Assembly (NCBI RefSeq): GCF_964355755.1
Contig: NC_092672.1
Span: 27,774,501 to 27,834,500, forward strand
Length of the DNA stretch: 60,000 nt
DNA from: Antedon mediterranea
Lineage: Eukaryota > Echinodermata > Crinoidea > Comatulida > Antedonidae
Direction of reading: 5' to 3'
Numbering within the stretch: the first letter of the stretch is position 1; every line of letters begins with the position of its first letter. Of the stretch, positions 1-11,100 are shown piece after piece. Below the pieces are notes generated by a model, which saw nothing but the letters and a program-made list of their open reading frames with translations, was not told the origin of the DNA and searched no databases. A program made the position numbers and the translations under genes.

Positions 1-950
1 AGTTGATAAAACAGTTCCATTTTGAGTTTGCAATCATTCGTGAAAGGTGAAGTGAAGTCACACGTCCAAGGAATAAAGGTTTTCATCCTATAAAAAAAAT
101 TGTACGCAATCAATTGAAACTATTTTACACACGCTATAATAATAATTCGCAAGCAGTGATGGTGCTGGAATATGCATACAAGGGGTCAACATGCGTGATG
201 CAAAAATAAAAAAAATATTGATTTTGCCTTGCCTTTGTCGACTATAAATCATGACATAAATAGGCCAAGTCTTGAGTCGATGTCTATATAATATATGGCA
301 CTACTCTATAGTATGTACCTATATAGGCCTCGTATCGTACCATATAGGCTCAATAAATGTATTAATTATTGTTAAGTAGGCCTACGCTTCTAGGCCTGTA
401 TATATTATAAATAGAAATCTTTTATTTTTCTTGAACACCAAAAGCCTGAACTTATTTAATTAACAGATCCTGGCCATAGTAACTAGATACAACAGTCCCC
501 CGAGTATAGGCTCTAGTGTGTTTAAAGCCCACCCACCTACGTAAAACACGTGGGTTTAGCCATGAAACTTTGAATGAGTGGTAAACTGGGCCTAGATCTG
601 CCGTTAAAACAATTTTAATTCTAGAGGTTCAACAACTATTTAAGTACCCAAAAATGTTTATTTTGGTTCTTTAAAAAATTCAACAGACACGTGGTGCAAT
701 TTTTGCCGTAATCATAACAAAAAGCAACAAAAAAACTATTAAAATATCTCATTATTTCAACTACTCACCACGACCAAAGTATCAAGCTTCGTGTCTCAAA
801 ATCGATTCCCACAACAACCAGGACATTCCTAATGAATATTCATAAGAAATCTCACCGATTTCAACAACCAAAGGCTTCTGATTCGTTGATTAAATATGAT
901 GTAATTATTTTCGCTAAATAAAAACAAATTGTTTCCGCGTTTGTATAGCG
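1..950. other. No gene seen
   Basis: AT-rich sequence with scattered TAGGCCTA palindromes (for example 377-384). I see no splice-bounded coding segment, RNA gene or bounded transposon here. Confidence 0.4.
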
Positions 951-1362
951 CCCTCAATTTCGAAAATATTTAACTTTTACCGATAGAGGGCTCACTACTT
1001 TATGTCGCTCTGAAACAGCCGTGGTGCTCGTGTCTCTCCGCCCGCCCGGTGGCGTTGCCTGATGCGGTACTTCGTCTACTAGGCCTAGGAGGCTTGGGTG
1101 TCTGTTTAAGCGCCGAAGAACATCACATAATACATGGAAGATGCAATAGATGCATGAAGAAGAATGAAAGATAATAATTAATATATTTACGCAACATTTG
1201 TAAATAAAATCAACAGTTAACATGTATTAAATGCACCGTAATATATATGTGTCAAACCAAAAATGACAATACATAAATAAAGTCGATGATTCCGAACCAA
1301 ATGCCCAAATAATTCTACAGTGAATATAAAACATAAGTTTAGAAAATAAATAACATCCTTAC

Positions 1363-1432
1363 CATGCCATTCCATCAAAAAGGCTAGTTTTGACGATTGC
1401 TTTTTAAGATGATCATCTCTCAGTTCTCCCAT
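1363..1432 (-). CDS. Possible first coding exon of an unknown leftward gene
   Basis: From ATG (1432-1430) the minus strand encodes MGELRDDHLKKQSSKLAFLM, then EWHG, and meets a good donor, GTAAGG, in phase 1. The hydrophilic peptide and donor suggest a real first exon of a gene running off the left edge. I could not find a matching next exon: the likeliest acceptor near 1110 gives a stop in the required frame. This is weak evidence and the function is unknown. Confidence 0.22.
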
Positions 1433-3636
1433 GCTTTAACATACCTCTCGCTGTGTTTGTTTACCATTGTATACCCACTAAAAGGTCAAACTGACGGTGA
1501 CCTCGCGAGCGCGAAACGTGTCTATTAATCATCGACGCAGACATCTCAATAGAACAAGCAGACTAAGAATATGATTTCTACATGGCTACGTTTTGTTCTA
1601 AAAAAATGTAACAGTTGATTCGTTGGAAAATCATTTGATGTCACTGTCGATGCATATCCTTCTATTCCTTAATCCATGATTATACTGGATAAGTTTAGAG
1701 CTTAGAGTTTTGATCAAACAAGCGTGTGATGTATATTTGGTACGTGAATTACATAATGGGGGTGATGAAGAGAACGTATTGAGAATACTTCCAAAATTAT
1801 CAAAACGTTTTGGTATCGTTTACAAACGACAACGAGTTTAGCACTGTGCGCTACTGTACCCATTCAAGATATGTTGTCCCCCTACATTTTTATTTTTACA
1901 TTTTTTTTTAATATGCCATTTTAATGTCACATAATAGTTATTCACCTTTTCCTGAAAAAAAGTAATTTGAAATTAACCGTTTCTTTTTTCTATTCATAAG
2001 TGAAATAATTATTTTATTTGTCTCTTTTGTGGCGCAAACACCACTTTTATTCACATTCATATTATCTCATGTCATTACATAAAATCATATTATTTAAACA
2101 TTTTTGTTAATTCTAAATGTCGTTACAATTCATCAGTAACATTTTTACATTTATGAATTCCGTATTACCTCCATTTTTCATTAATTTTCTTATATTTTTC
2201 TATACACTTGAACAATGATCATCATTAGCATCTGTCTTGTTTTAAAATATTTTACACATAAAGAATTTGTGAGTTTTTCATTTGTTTGTTTTCATTTTAC
2301 AACCCGGAGATTATACAATGTATTTATATACAAGATAAAACGAAATAAAAATCATAATAGATCAGTACCACCTGTAACTCGTATCACAGTAATTCATTTT
2401 CTGATAAATCGTATCAAAATTAGAAATTATATTAGCCTAATTGTATTTCTTAAAGCTACCCATTTTTCTATACTTGTTTCTTTATATTTATATGTTTCAC
2501 ATTCAATGTTATAATTATAGCATGCTTATAAATGAATTCCATAAAGATTTACCCACTGGCTTATTTAATGCTGATAACATTTGTATTCTATAGTGAGGCT
2601 GCAAATGTGTAAATATAATCTACTAGCTACGTTCCAAGTATTAATTTCTTAAATGATATATTATCGTGGTTTAAACTTACAAAGATACTAAGCATTTTCC
2701 TCCAAAATTTATGAATAAATCTACAACTAAAAAACAAATGATTTCTCCACATTTGCCACACGTTTGTGTTTCTTTAACTTTCCACTGATAAAGCCGTTTG
2801 TTGGTAGGCAGTATTCTATGTAACATCTTATAATTGAATTGTGCTAGTTACTTATCCTTCATTTTACATACTTTCCGTAACCAAGATGTTTTCCAATCTA
2901 TGTTGTTATCATTGAAGTACTCTTCCCAATTTAGTTGTGACATTGGAATAATGAAATATTCTTTCACAAACCATGAGTATATTTGTTGTAGTATTACTCT
3001 CATATTTGTTCTTAACTAACTCATTATTATCATTTGAAAATATCTGCATCCTTAATAATACGTTTCCACTGAATTGGTATTGCCTTAATAATGCACAAAT
3101 ACTCATTTAACCAGTTTGTTTTACATTGTAGTTTCACCAGTATTATATTTGATGTTAAAAAAGTGTTCTTATTAACAATGTCTTTAATACGAATAATGCC
3201 ACTCGCTTGTAGAAAAGCGATTTATGTTTTAGTTTAACGTAGTGGTTTCCCCACAGTTGCTCATTCATTATATCGTTATAAGTTTCAGGTTTTTTTTTTA
3301 GAGATTATGTTATAATTTATATAGGCTGTTATCATATTTTTGTAAAACAGTGGAATATTATCTGAATTAACATCAATAATATTATAACATGATATTTTAA
3401 GTAAAACATTAAAATCACATATTGTTTTAATATAATACATTGGAATACTTTTCCATTTAGCACCATCATAATTTATAATTCCTTTTAACCAGGCGCCACA
3501 CATGAGTGCGCTAACATGAAGAGTAAAATCAGGCATTTTAATCACCAATTAGAGTTTTTCTTTTTATCTTTTTCCTTTTATTATTCCAGATAAAATTTCA
3601 TATTAGATTTGTAACTTGTGTACATATTTTGGAACA

Positions 3637-3876
3637 TCAGTGATATTTGCAGCATGTGTTAATTTGGATAGTGCAGGACTTTTTATCTTCATAGTCATCT
3701 TTGTTTCTTATTCTAGATGCCATTACCTCGACCACTAAAATAAATAACAGAGCAGACAGAGGACAATCTTGTCTAATACCTCTTTCCATTTTAAAATTGT
3801 TTGAAAGCCTATCATTGTTAATTGTGACACATTCAACGTTATTATATAACACTTTTACCCACTTACAAAAGAACAT
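3637..3876 (-). pseudogene. Reverse transcriptase palm fragment of the LINE
   Basis: Seventy-nine residues include VTINNDRLSNNFKMERGIRQ, then DCPLSALLFILVVEVMA, the RT motif in which L1-like enzymes usually have GxRQGCPLSP. The frame breaks downstream, before the catalytic ADD region. It is part of the 2014-5879 LINE. Confidence 0.8.
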
Positions 3877-5005
3877 TTAAAAGTCAAACTTTTCTAGAAC
3901 ATCGAACATAAAATATCTACTAATAGAATCAAAAGCCTTCTAATCTAAGGTAATTATTGCCTCTTCGATATCATTACATTCTGTATAATAAAGCAGGTCT
4001 TCTATTAACCGAATGTTTTCACCGACGAAACGGCCTTTATATAGCCTTTTTGATCTGAACTTACTATAGATTTATTTAATAACCATTTTATGTCTATTGC
4101 TTAATACATGTGCAAGAATTTGTAATCAGTGTTTAGGAGGGTAATGGGATGCCAATTATTCAAATTTTCTCTTTCTCCATCCTTGAACAAATAGGTGATT
4201 ATACCTCGTTTTTGAGAAAAGGATAATTCTTGAGAATTAAAACTTTCATTCAAGCAGCATCGCAAATTAAATGTATATTATATATAATACATAAAATTCA
4301 ACACTTAGACCATCCGATCCTGGTGTTTTATTTTTTTCCATCATTAAAAGGGCCGGGCCTTTTTACATTCATCTATAGTGACATAACCTTCACAATTTTC
4401 TTTTTCTATTTCTGAAAGCTTGTTTATATTAGATTTACAAAGATGTGTCTTAATTTTTTCAGAGTTTATGACATTTTTTGCGTATAAACCTTCGAAATGT
4501 TGTATTTGTTCTTTTAAAATATCAATTGAGCTCGTTACTAAGCTCACATCTTTAGTAATTAAACTTTTTATGTGTTTATTTTTACTTTTGGATTTTTCTA
4601 ACCCAAGAAAATATTTTGTATTCCGCTCGCCTTCCTCGATCTATTTTACTCTGGACCTAATTTGCGCGCCTTTTGCTTCTACATTATAAATGTTTTCAAG
4701 CTCTATTTTTTTGTTTTAAATTTTATTTTCAATGGTTATATATGTTTTTACAAGCTCCCATAAAAACCTTGCACTTATAGGTTCTTATTCTTATTATTCT
4801 TTAGTATTGAAACATCGATTATTTCAATTAATAATTTTGTAAATATTTTATCTTTCAGGAAGCTATTGTTGAACATCCATAAACCAGGACCGCGTATTTT
4901 TGTCATGCAAATATATTTTAATTGATACCGCCTGGTGATCAGGGAGAATAGCTGGACGAATTTCACAGGCTAAAACATCTCCATTTGAAAAGAGATCTTC
5001 TGATA

Positions 5006-5386
5006 TTAATCAGTAATCCAGCCTACGAAAAATATTGTTAAATTTTTGCGCCACGTAAACTGTCGCTTATTCATGTTTTTGGATCTCCATCTCCAAATAT
5101 CATTTAAATTTAAATTTTTCATTAGGTTTTTAATCGTAAAAACAGATTTATCAGACCTGTTTGCGCTACCCTGTTGGTCAATGTCACTATTCATGATGCA
5201 ATTCAGATCTCCACCTAGAATGATAGAATTACCATTCCCTCTATCAAAGTCATTGTACCATTTGTGTATGGTCTTAAATAACGCACTTCTATTTTTGCTT
5301 TCATAAATATTTATAATGTCCAATGCTTTTTCATTTATCGTTAAATTAACCTTCCAAAACAAAATTTGATTTATTAGGTATTTCAT
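5006..5386 (-). pseudogene. AP-endonuclease domain fragment of the LINE
   Basis: The frame holds GGDLNCIMNSDIDQQG, where GDLN is the catalytic motif of LINE endonucleases, and then the VFTIKNLMKNLNLNDIWR block. Upstream parts of the domain are out of frame. A related block recurs at 56300-56460 in another LINE. Confidence 0.8.
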
Positions 5387-5734
5387 TTGTTAGATGGGTT
5401 TCCTGAAGCAGACATATTTTTGGGTAATTTATGTTACTGATTAAAATTTCTAGCTCTAACTTTTAGTGTTATACAATGTAAATTCATAAGATTAGAGTAA
5501 AGATCTTCACAAGGAAATTACAATACTTAGAATACATATTATTAAGATTAATCTATTTGTTTTTGTTTCTCTTTCTTAAACTTCTTTTTTTCAATACTCT
5601 TTGTTTTTTCTTCTGTCCTACCTTCATTTTCGGACTATTCCTTCGGAGCTCTCGCTGCTTTCTTGTTTCTGCAACACTTCTACATTTTTGCATACTTTTT
5701 TCAAAGTAGTTAGTTACCTTCTTCTGTTCATGAT

Positions 5735-5872
5735 CCTCTCTTTTCTCACAACTTCCTGCTCCTCTCTTTCCTTTGCTTTCTGCTCCATTCTTTCCTCTAC
5801 TTCCTGTTCATCTCTTTCTTCAACTTCCTGCTTCTTTCTTTCGTCCACTTCCTGCTCCTCTATTTCGTCTAA
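5735..5872 (-). pseudogene. Glu/Arg-rich repeat of LINE ORF1
   Basis: About 24-base units (GAGCAGGAAGT-GAxGAAAGA) are repeated five to six times and encode EEQEVDERKKQEVEERDEQE and onward on the minus strand, a charged, probably coiled-coil segment ending at a stop near 5730. It sits at the 5' end of the truncated LINE, where ORF1 is expected. It may be expanded by slippage. Confidence 0.55.
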
Positions 5873-7510
5873 AATAAACAAATAATTATTGTTATTGATT
5901 TTTAATTTTATTAAAACTGCAAAATGGCCTTTTCAAAGTCTGATTTTATTAGTATTTATTTTTTAGGTTTTTGAGGGACAATACATCTTGAACAATATCC
6001 TTTTTTGGACCGATGCTTTCTTCAACCAGCTCTTTTTCTAACTTTAGATTTTAGCTTCATTCCATAATCTCCAGCATAATCTCCTTCTTTCTCCACTGTG
6101 CGCCTCCAAGTTGTTTTGTTACTCGAGAAATAACATTTTCGACGTCCGGATCAGTAGTCATGAGATGGTATTTCAAATCCACGCGTCGTCATTGGTCAAA
6201 TTATTTCTTTCTTTGTGTTGCGTCGTATTGGGAACCTGGCTTTGTATATAAATTATTTTGTTTGCAGCGTCCAGAAATGGTTTTCCAGATTGGTATATAA
6301 CAAAAAAGAACATGCATATTGATTGTCAGGAAAATCGGTATATCGGTGACGTCATAAAAGCTTATAATATTATTCTATATATATTCTATATATTATCTTC
6401 ATGGGCGAAAATATTAAATAACACGTCCTCGGTGTCGCTATCTCCAATTTGCCATGTATAATTTGATGGTGTTTGTTTACATAAACATCTTTAGCTTCAT
6501 GTTTTTATAGCCATGTCAGTTTTGTTGTTAAAGAATAAAATATGTACGTATGTATATTATGTATGTACATAATAGAAAAATACAATTACTGTTTTTTCGA
6601 CAACTTTATTTAAGCGTTAAATTACGTTTACATTGTAACTAAGATACCGTTGAAATAAACAATTTAAGTTACCTAGATACAATGCGTAATCAATAATCAT
6701 CTTCTTCAATTGACTACACCATTTAACAATTAGCAATAACAAAATACTTATTTAAACACGGTAACTTATTATGTTTTCGTGAACTCAAATTCCATGATTT
6801 AGAAGATGACATATGCCATAGCATTTTAGGTCACGGAAAAAAGCGACCGCCCTCAATACTGTAAGGGACGTTACTAAATATAGGATGTGCACTTTAATAT
6901 GCCTGTAGTTTAATCCGCATAATTCACATATCCAAAATGTGTTACAGGCTTAGTTTAGCCCTCGGCCAACTCAGAAAGCACCGAGTTTGACCTGTACTCG
7001 ATCAAAGATATGCTTTATATCTACTATACGTAAGGCTAAAGTATTCACTCAATTCAACCATACGCTGGATTGTGCAAATTCTTACCGAAAGTCATAAGAC
7101 ATAACGTGAAATAAAATTTAAGCCATTAGCATGTTATATATATTGTTTAAGCAATTATATCAGCGCCAGACTCAACACATATCGGACGTATGCCTATCAT
7201 GATTAAGAAGAATAAATTGAACATCATTGACGTTGAAAATATTTTTAAAAAGCGCTCTCTTCTTTCGCCAATAATTGATCTCTTGACCCCAGACCCATGA
7301 CCAACGTACGCGATAACTAGCAATGGTATTTGTACGTCAGGATACAGTCTGATACAGATACATATTACAGTTTGATACGCGCATGCGTAATAAGTGACTT
7401 TAACTATGTAGGAATGTGAAGATTATAGGGGTTTTTAGAATAAAAGTGCTTTGGTCTGCTACACTGATAACCATTATTTCATTGGAATGATATACAATAT
7501 TAATCAAATT

Positions 7511-8103
7511 AGAATTATTGTAGTTAAAACAATTATGCAATTACAATTGTAATACATTTTTAGGATTTAAAAATACGAATTATTAAATGTCATTATACGT
7601 AAGATAAATAGCAATAGCTGTACTGTAATTATTACAATAATAATAAATATTAAGTATGTACAAAATCTAGCTACAAATATGAATATTCTTAATTGATATC
7701 ATTCTTATTATTTTTACGTAGCGCTATCAGTGGCCCTGCATTTTGTAACAAGATTTTGTATATGTATGAAACGTCATGCGTGACAAAAAAAATATTATTA
7801 GGCCGAGTCGCCATTAATAGTACTACACTAGGTCGAAACATTCAAAATATTTAAGAACAATAAAAAATGATTTACTCATGTGAAAACAAAATTTAACTTT
7901 GAATAATTTATAGCAATACTTTCTGATACGCAATGCAAATACCAACCATATTACAATTAAAACATGAGTACAAACATGAGTATGAATTGAAAAGTTACAT
8001 TTTCGATTAAATTTAAAAACCACAATAGGACGGAAATCTATAATTGCATAATATTTTCGAAAGTTGAATATGACTTAGAATCGGGCGGTTGAAATGTCAC
8101 GAT
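7511..8103 (-). other. Probable 3' flank of the lectin-propeller gene
   Basis: AT-rich sequence after the stop codon. No canonical AATAAA was seen in the first few hundred bases on the minus strand; only a TATAAA near 7905 was noticed. There are no other features. Confidence 0.35.
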
Positions 8104-8162
8104 TTAGCAGCAATCTTTTTTCATTTTCAAAACTCCATTATATTTCAGGCCACTGTCATCAT
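8104..8162 (-). CDS. Exon 17: terminal exon and stop
   Basis: The exon is 59 nt, phase 1 in, with acceptor TCAACAG. It encodes YDDSGLKYNGVLKMKKDCC and then TAA (8106-8104). It was chosen because phase and acceptor fit. The lack of a canonical polyadenylation signal nearby leaves room for an alternative last exon. Confidence 0.6.
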
Positions 8163-11100
8163 CTGTTGAAAAGATAGAAATGTGTTAAGTATATTCTTGC
8201 CAGTTGATTAGTTGATTTCGTGTGACGTAGAACTGGTTATTTCGTTCTATTAAATGGTCAGCCCGTTTTTAACATTTAAGAGTGTACACTGTAGTGTAAT
8301 TATTTCAGTTTTCAAACACTGAAGCAAAGACAGGTAGCTCAAGTTTGACCAATCTCAAGCGACAGTTCAGATGAGGCGCCAAATTACTCACATTGGACGT
8401 ACATGACAGTGAGACCTTAGTGAGAGCTAAATAATGATATAAACTCACACAGCCAGTTGTTTTCACTAGTTCCAGCCGTCTTGAAGTCCGGCAAACTTTT
8501 TGTCAAAGAGTCCCAGGTCTCTTTACTGATAAACACCCACGTTGCACCATGATCTTTACTGCGCATGTAACTGCGCATGTCCATGTGAATGCCAAAGATA
8601 AGTCCTGTGAGCTGATCAGATCCAATGACATTGTGTAGGTTCATTGGTAGAGCTATTGAAGAATATTTACATGTTTATACATATTATAATGATAATAGTA
8701 GGCCTATAGGGATATATTTTTCATTTTGACATAAGAAAAATATAAAAATTATGTTCTGTTTATGGGCCTTTTTTTAATCGAAAGTGAGAAAAGGGTTGTT
8801 GTGTGGGGCTAAGCATTCAAGGAAAGATGTATTGACAAAAGAAATGTAGGCACTACGCCTAACCATTTATTGATAATTGTCTGCAAATCCAAAAATCTCC
8901 GGGAGAAAGTGTCAGTGTTAGGACTATTACTTATCGATTTATCAAGTTAGAGATTCCTCTTGCTGTCCATATCGATGTGTATGATGACCCGTGCCAGTTA
9001 GGCTCTAAGTATGGAAGTTCTAAATGTTTTAATATATCAGCCAGCCTCAGGTCAGTGCTATTCTTTGAGGGACATTATAAAAACAATCCTCATTGTTTTA
9101 CCTTTCCAGCGTCCATCTGGTGGATTATCTTGTACATAGCAGGACGGAACAACATTGTCTGATAGACGTCCAACTGAAGGGTTACAAGCAAAAATGACTT
9201 CGTTATCCGGATCATCCAACTTTTTAGTTATGACAAAACCCTGGTCATAATAATCTGTCGAAATAATAAAAAAAACCTGGATAAATTAAAAGCTAACGCA
9301 ATCCACAAGGCCTTATTCTGCGATTAATTACATTGTGTGGAAAACATCTTGTTGATGTCGTGTTGATGCTTCGAAAAATTGCTAAAAGTCACATGGATAG
9401 AAACCAAACCATGTTAAGATGATAGAATAGGAACGAAGAGTGCTCGGAGAGTGTATAATAACATTATACTACACTGTTTTGTTTAGTCAGAATGTTCGGA
9501 GTTCTTGTCTCTTTTTTATATAGGTTACGCGTCAGTGTTGACAAAGTAATTTGAGTTCATAAGCAACGGAACTTCTTGTGATATATTAGCTATGACGTCA
9601 GCACTTTTTATTCCAAACTTACCTGGAACTGGGCATTTACTAGGATCACTGACACACACAGTATGTTTTCCGTTTTCACACTTATGAGCACCAGCCACGC
9701 AAGCATCGCACTGGCTAGATCCCCCATCATAATGGCAGACGTCTGTCTGAGATTCGGTCCATTTGCTGTACCTCATCACTGCTTCTTTTGCAGGTCCTAC
9801 TACTGGTTCTGGTATACCCTCATTTCCCTCCTCTTAAGTAACAAGTATATAATAATGGAAATCCTTACTTATTGTGCTGAAACCCTTTTTCTACTTTATT
9901 ACAATGCAGTTATAACTACTCTAATGGTTTATTGTTGGCGATCAAGTCTATGATAGTATGTAGTCATTATCGAAAAACCAATTGCCCAATCACAACGCAA
10001 CAATTTGTCCTTAGGTCAAATTTTAAAACATTATTGCATTTATCCGATAGGACTAATTATCCGATTAGAATGAGATAATTATTGGTTAATTTTTCTAGAG
10101 CGAAATCATTTAAACCCCATATCCACATGAACTTTATCGTTAATTATCGGTTAAGTTTATCGGTTAAGGTTTATCGGTTAATGTTTGGCTGCTGAAACAC
10201 GGTCTTGTGCAGTACGTAAGAACCATATATTTAGCGTACCGTATTCAAAATCTAACATATGATACTCGCAGATAGCTGGCAGGATAGCGGTGCAGTCCAT
10301 TATGTCCCAGTCACCAAGATCAGTACTGACATCCCTGGTATCGTAAACATCTACAAAAGCCGCAGCTCCGCAGTCTTCAGTCACACTTGTTCCGGGTCTG
10401 TTTGGTAGCCATTTTGTAAAAGATGCCAATGACCCGTTTGTCCACTTGAAAACGTCAGTACCCTAGAACATGTACATTGTTATTGAAATGTCATAAGGAA
10501 TATAATAAACGGCATGTGTTATGTGATTAATTACGTTACTTACTTACTTAATTAGTTAGGTCCCTTTTATCTTGTTGTTAGCGGTGGATTTACGAGTTAC
10601 GTGGAGTCTCTGAGCCATACTCACCTCAACGTCTTTCAGCCCAATCCAGTATTTGTATGGCGAGAGTGCTGGAACGAGGCCTAGCAGAAATTGCTGTTCA
10701 AACGTATCTTCAATCATGACTAATTGCGCATTGTCTGCTTCACAGGCCGCCTTTGCTGCATCCCAAGTTTCTAGCGTGTCGTTGAACACTTTGTAACACG
10801 TTTCGTTGTAAGGCGTGTAACCAGACCGACATAAATCTATAAGTACAGTGTAAGAGTTATAGAGTAATTATAATCAGCCGATTCATGTTTGAAAGAATCA
10901 TAGACACACTCGTTATTACAACGTAATATATCGATCACATGTAAACTTGTATCAACGAAAGTTGGTTTGGTCGAGGAAGTCATCGTTATGATACACATGT
11001 GATCCTGTTTTCTACAACTTCTCTATGTTACAGGACAAATTGTCGATACTTTACCGATATTAGAATCATATTAACCATAATTCAGATTTGATAAGAATGG

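Larger units (their letters stand above)
2014..5879 (-). mobile_element. L1/Tx1-like LINE, decayed, 11-bp target duplication
   Basis: Reading leftward on the minus strand are, in order: a Glu-rich ORF1 remnant (about 5870-5730), an APE-type endonuclease piece with GGDLN and a conserved VFTIKNLMKNLNLNDIW block (5386-5006), an RT segment with the GIRQDCPLSALL motif (about 3800-3700), connection-domain pieces (3550-3285), and a zf-RVT-like tail containing FNYKMLHRILPTN (about 2820). Stops and frameshifts separate the pieces, so it is a pseudogene. The direct repeat AAATAATTATT flanks it at 2003-2013 and 5880-5890. The 3' end shares a GAATAAA-containing tail with 39455-39628. It inserted into Rep-A. 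Confidence 0.8.
1866..7510 (-). repeat. Rep-A copy 1, split by a LINE
   Basis: Segments 1866-2013 and 5880-7510 read as the reverse complement of 45480-47757, with the same order of landmarks. These include a GACAACTTTATT block, the ACTGACATGGCTATAAA block, a CACGCGTCGTC block and the GGTTGAAGA block. The copies are diverged but collinear. No coding frame or terminal repeat was recognised, so the class is unknown. The 3.9 kb between the two parts is the inserted LINE at 2014-5879. Confidence 0.6.

Noticed and set aside
4420-4689. Plus-strand 89-residue frame
   Set aside because: It lies antisense to LINE coding remnants; the minus strand carries the recognisable sequence.
5601-5885. Plus-strand Ser/Cys-rich frame of 94 residues
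   Set aside because: It is the antisense shadow of the Glu/Arg-rich LINE ORF1 repeat read on the minus strand.
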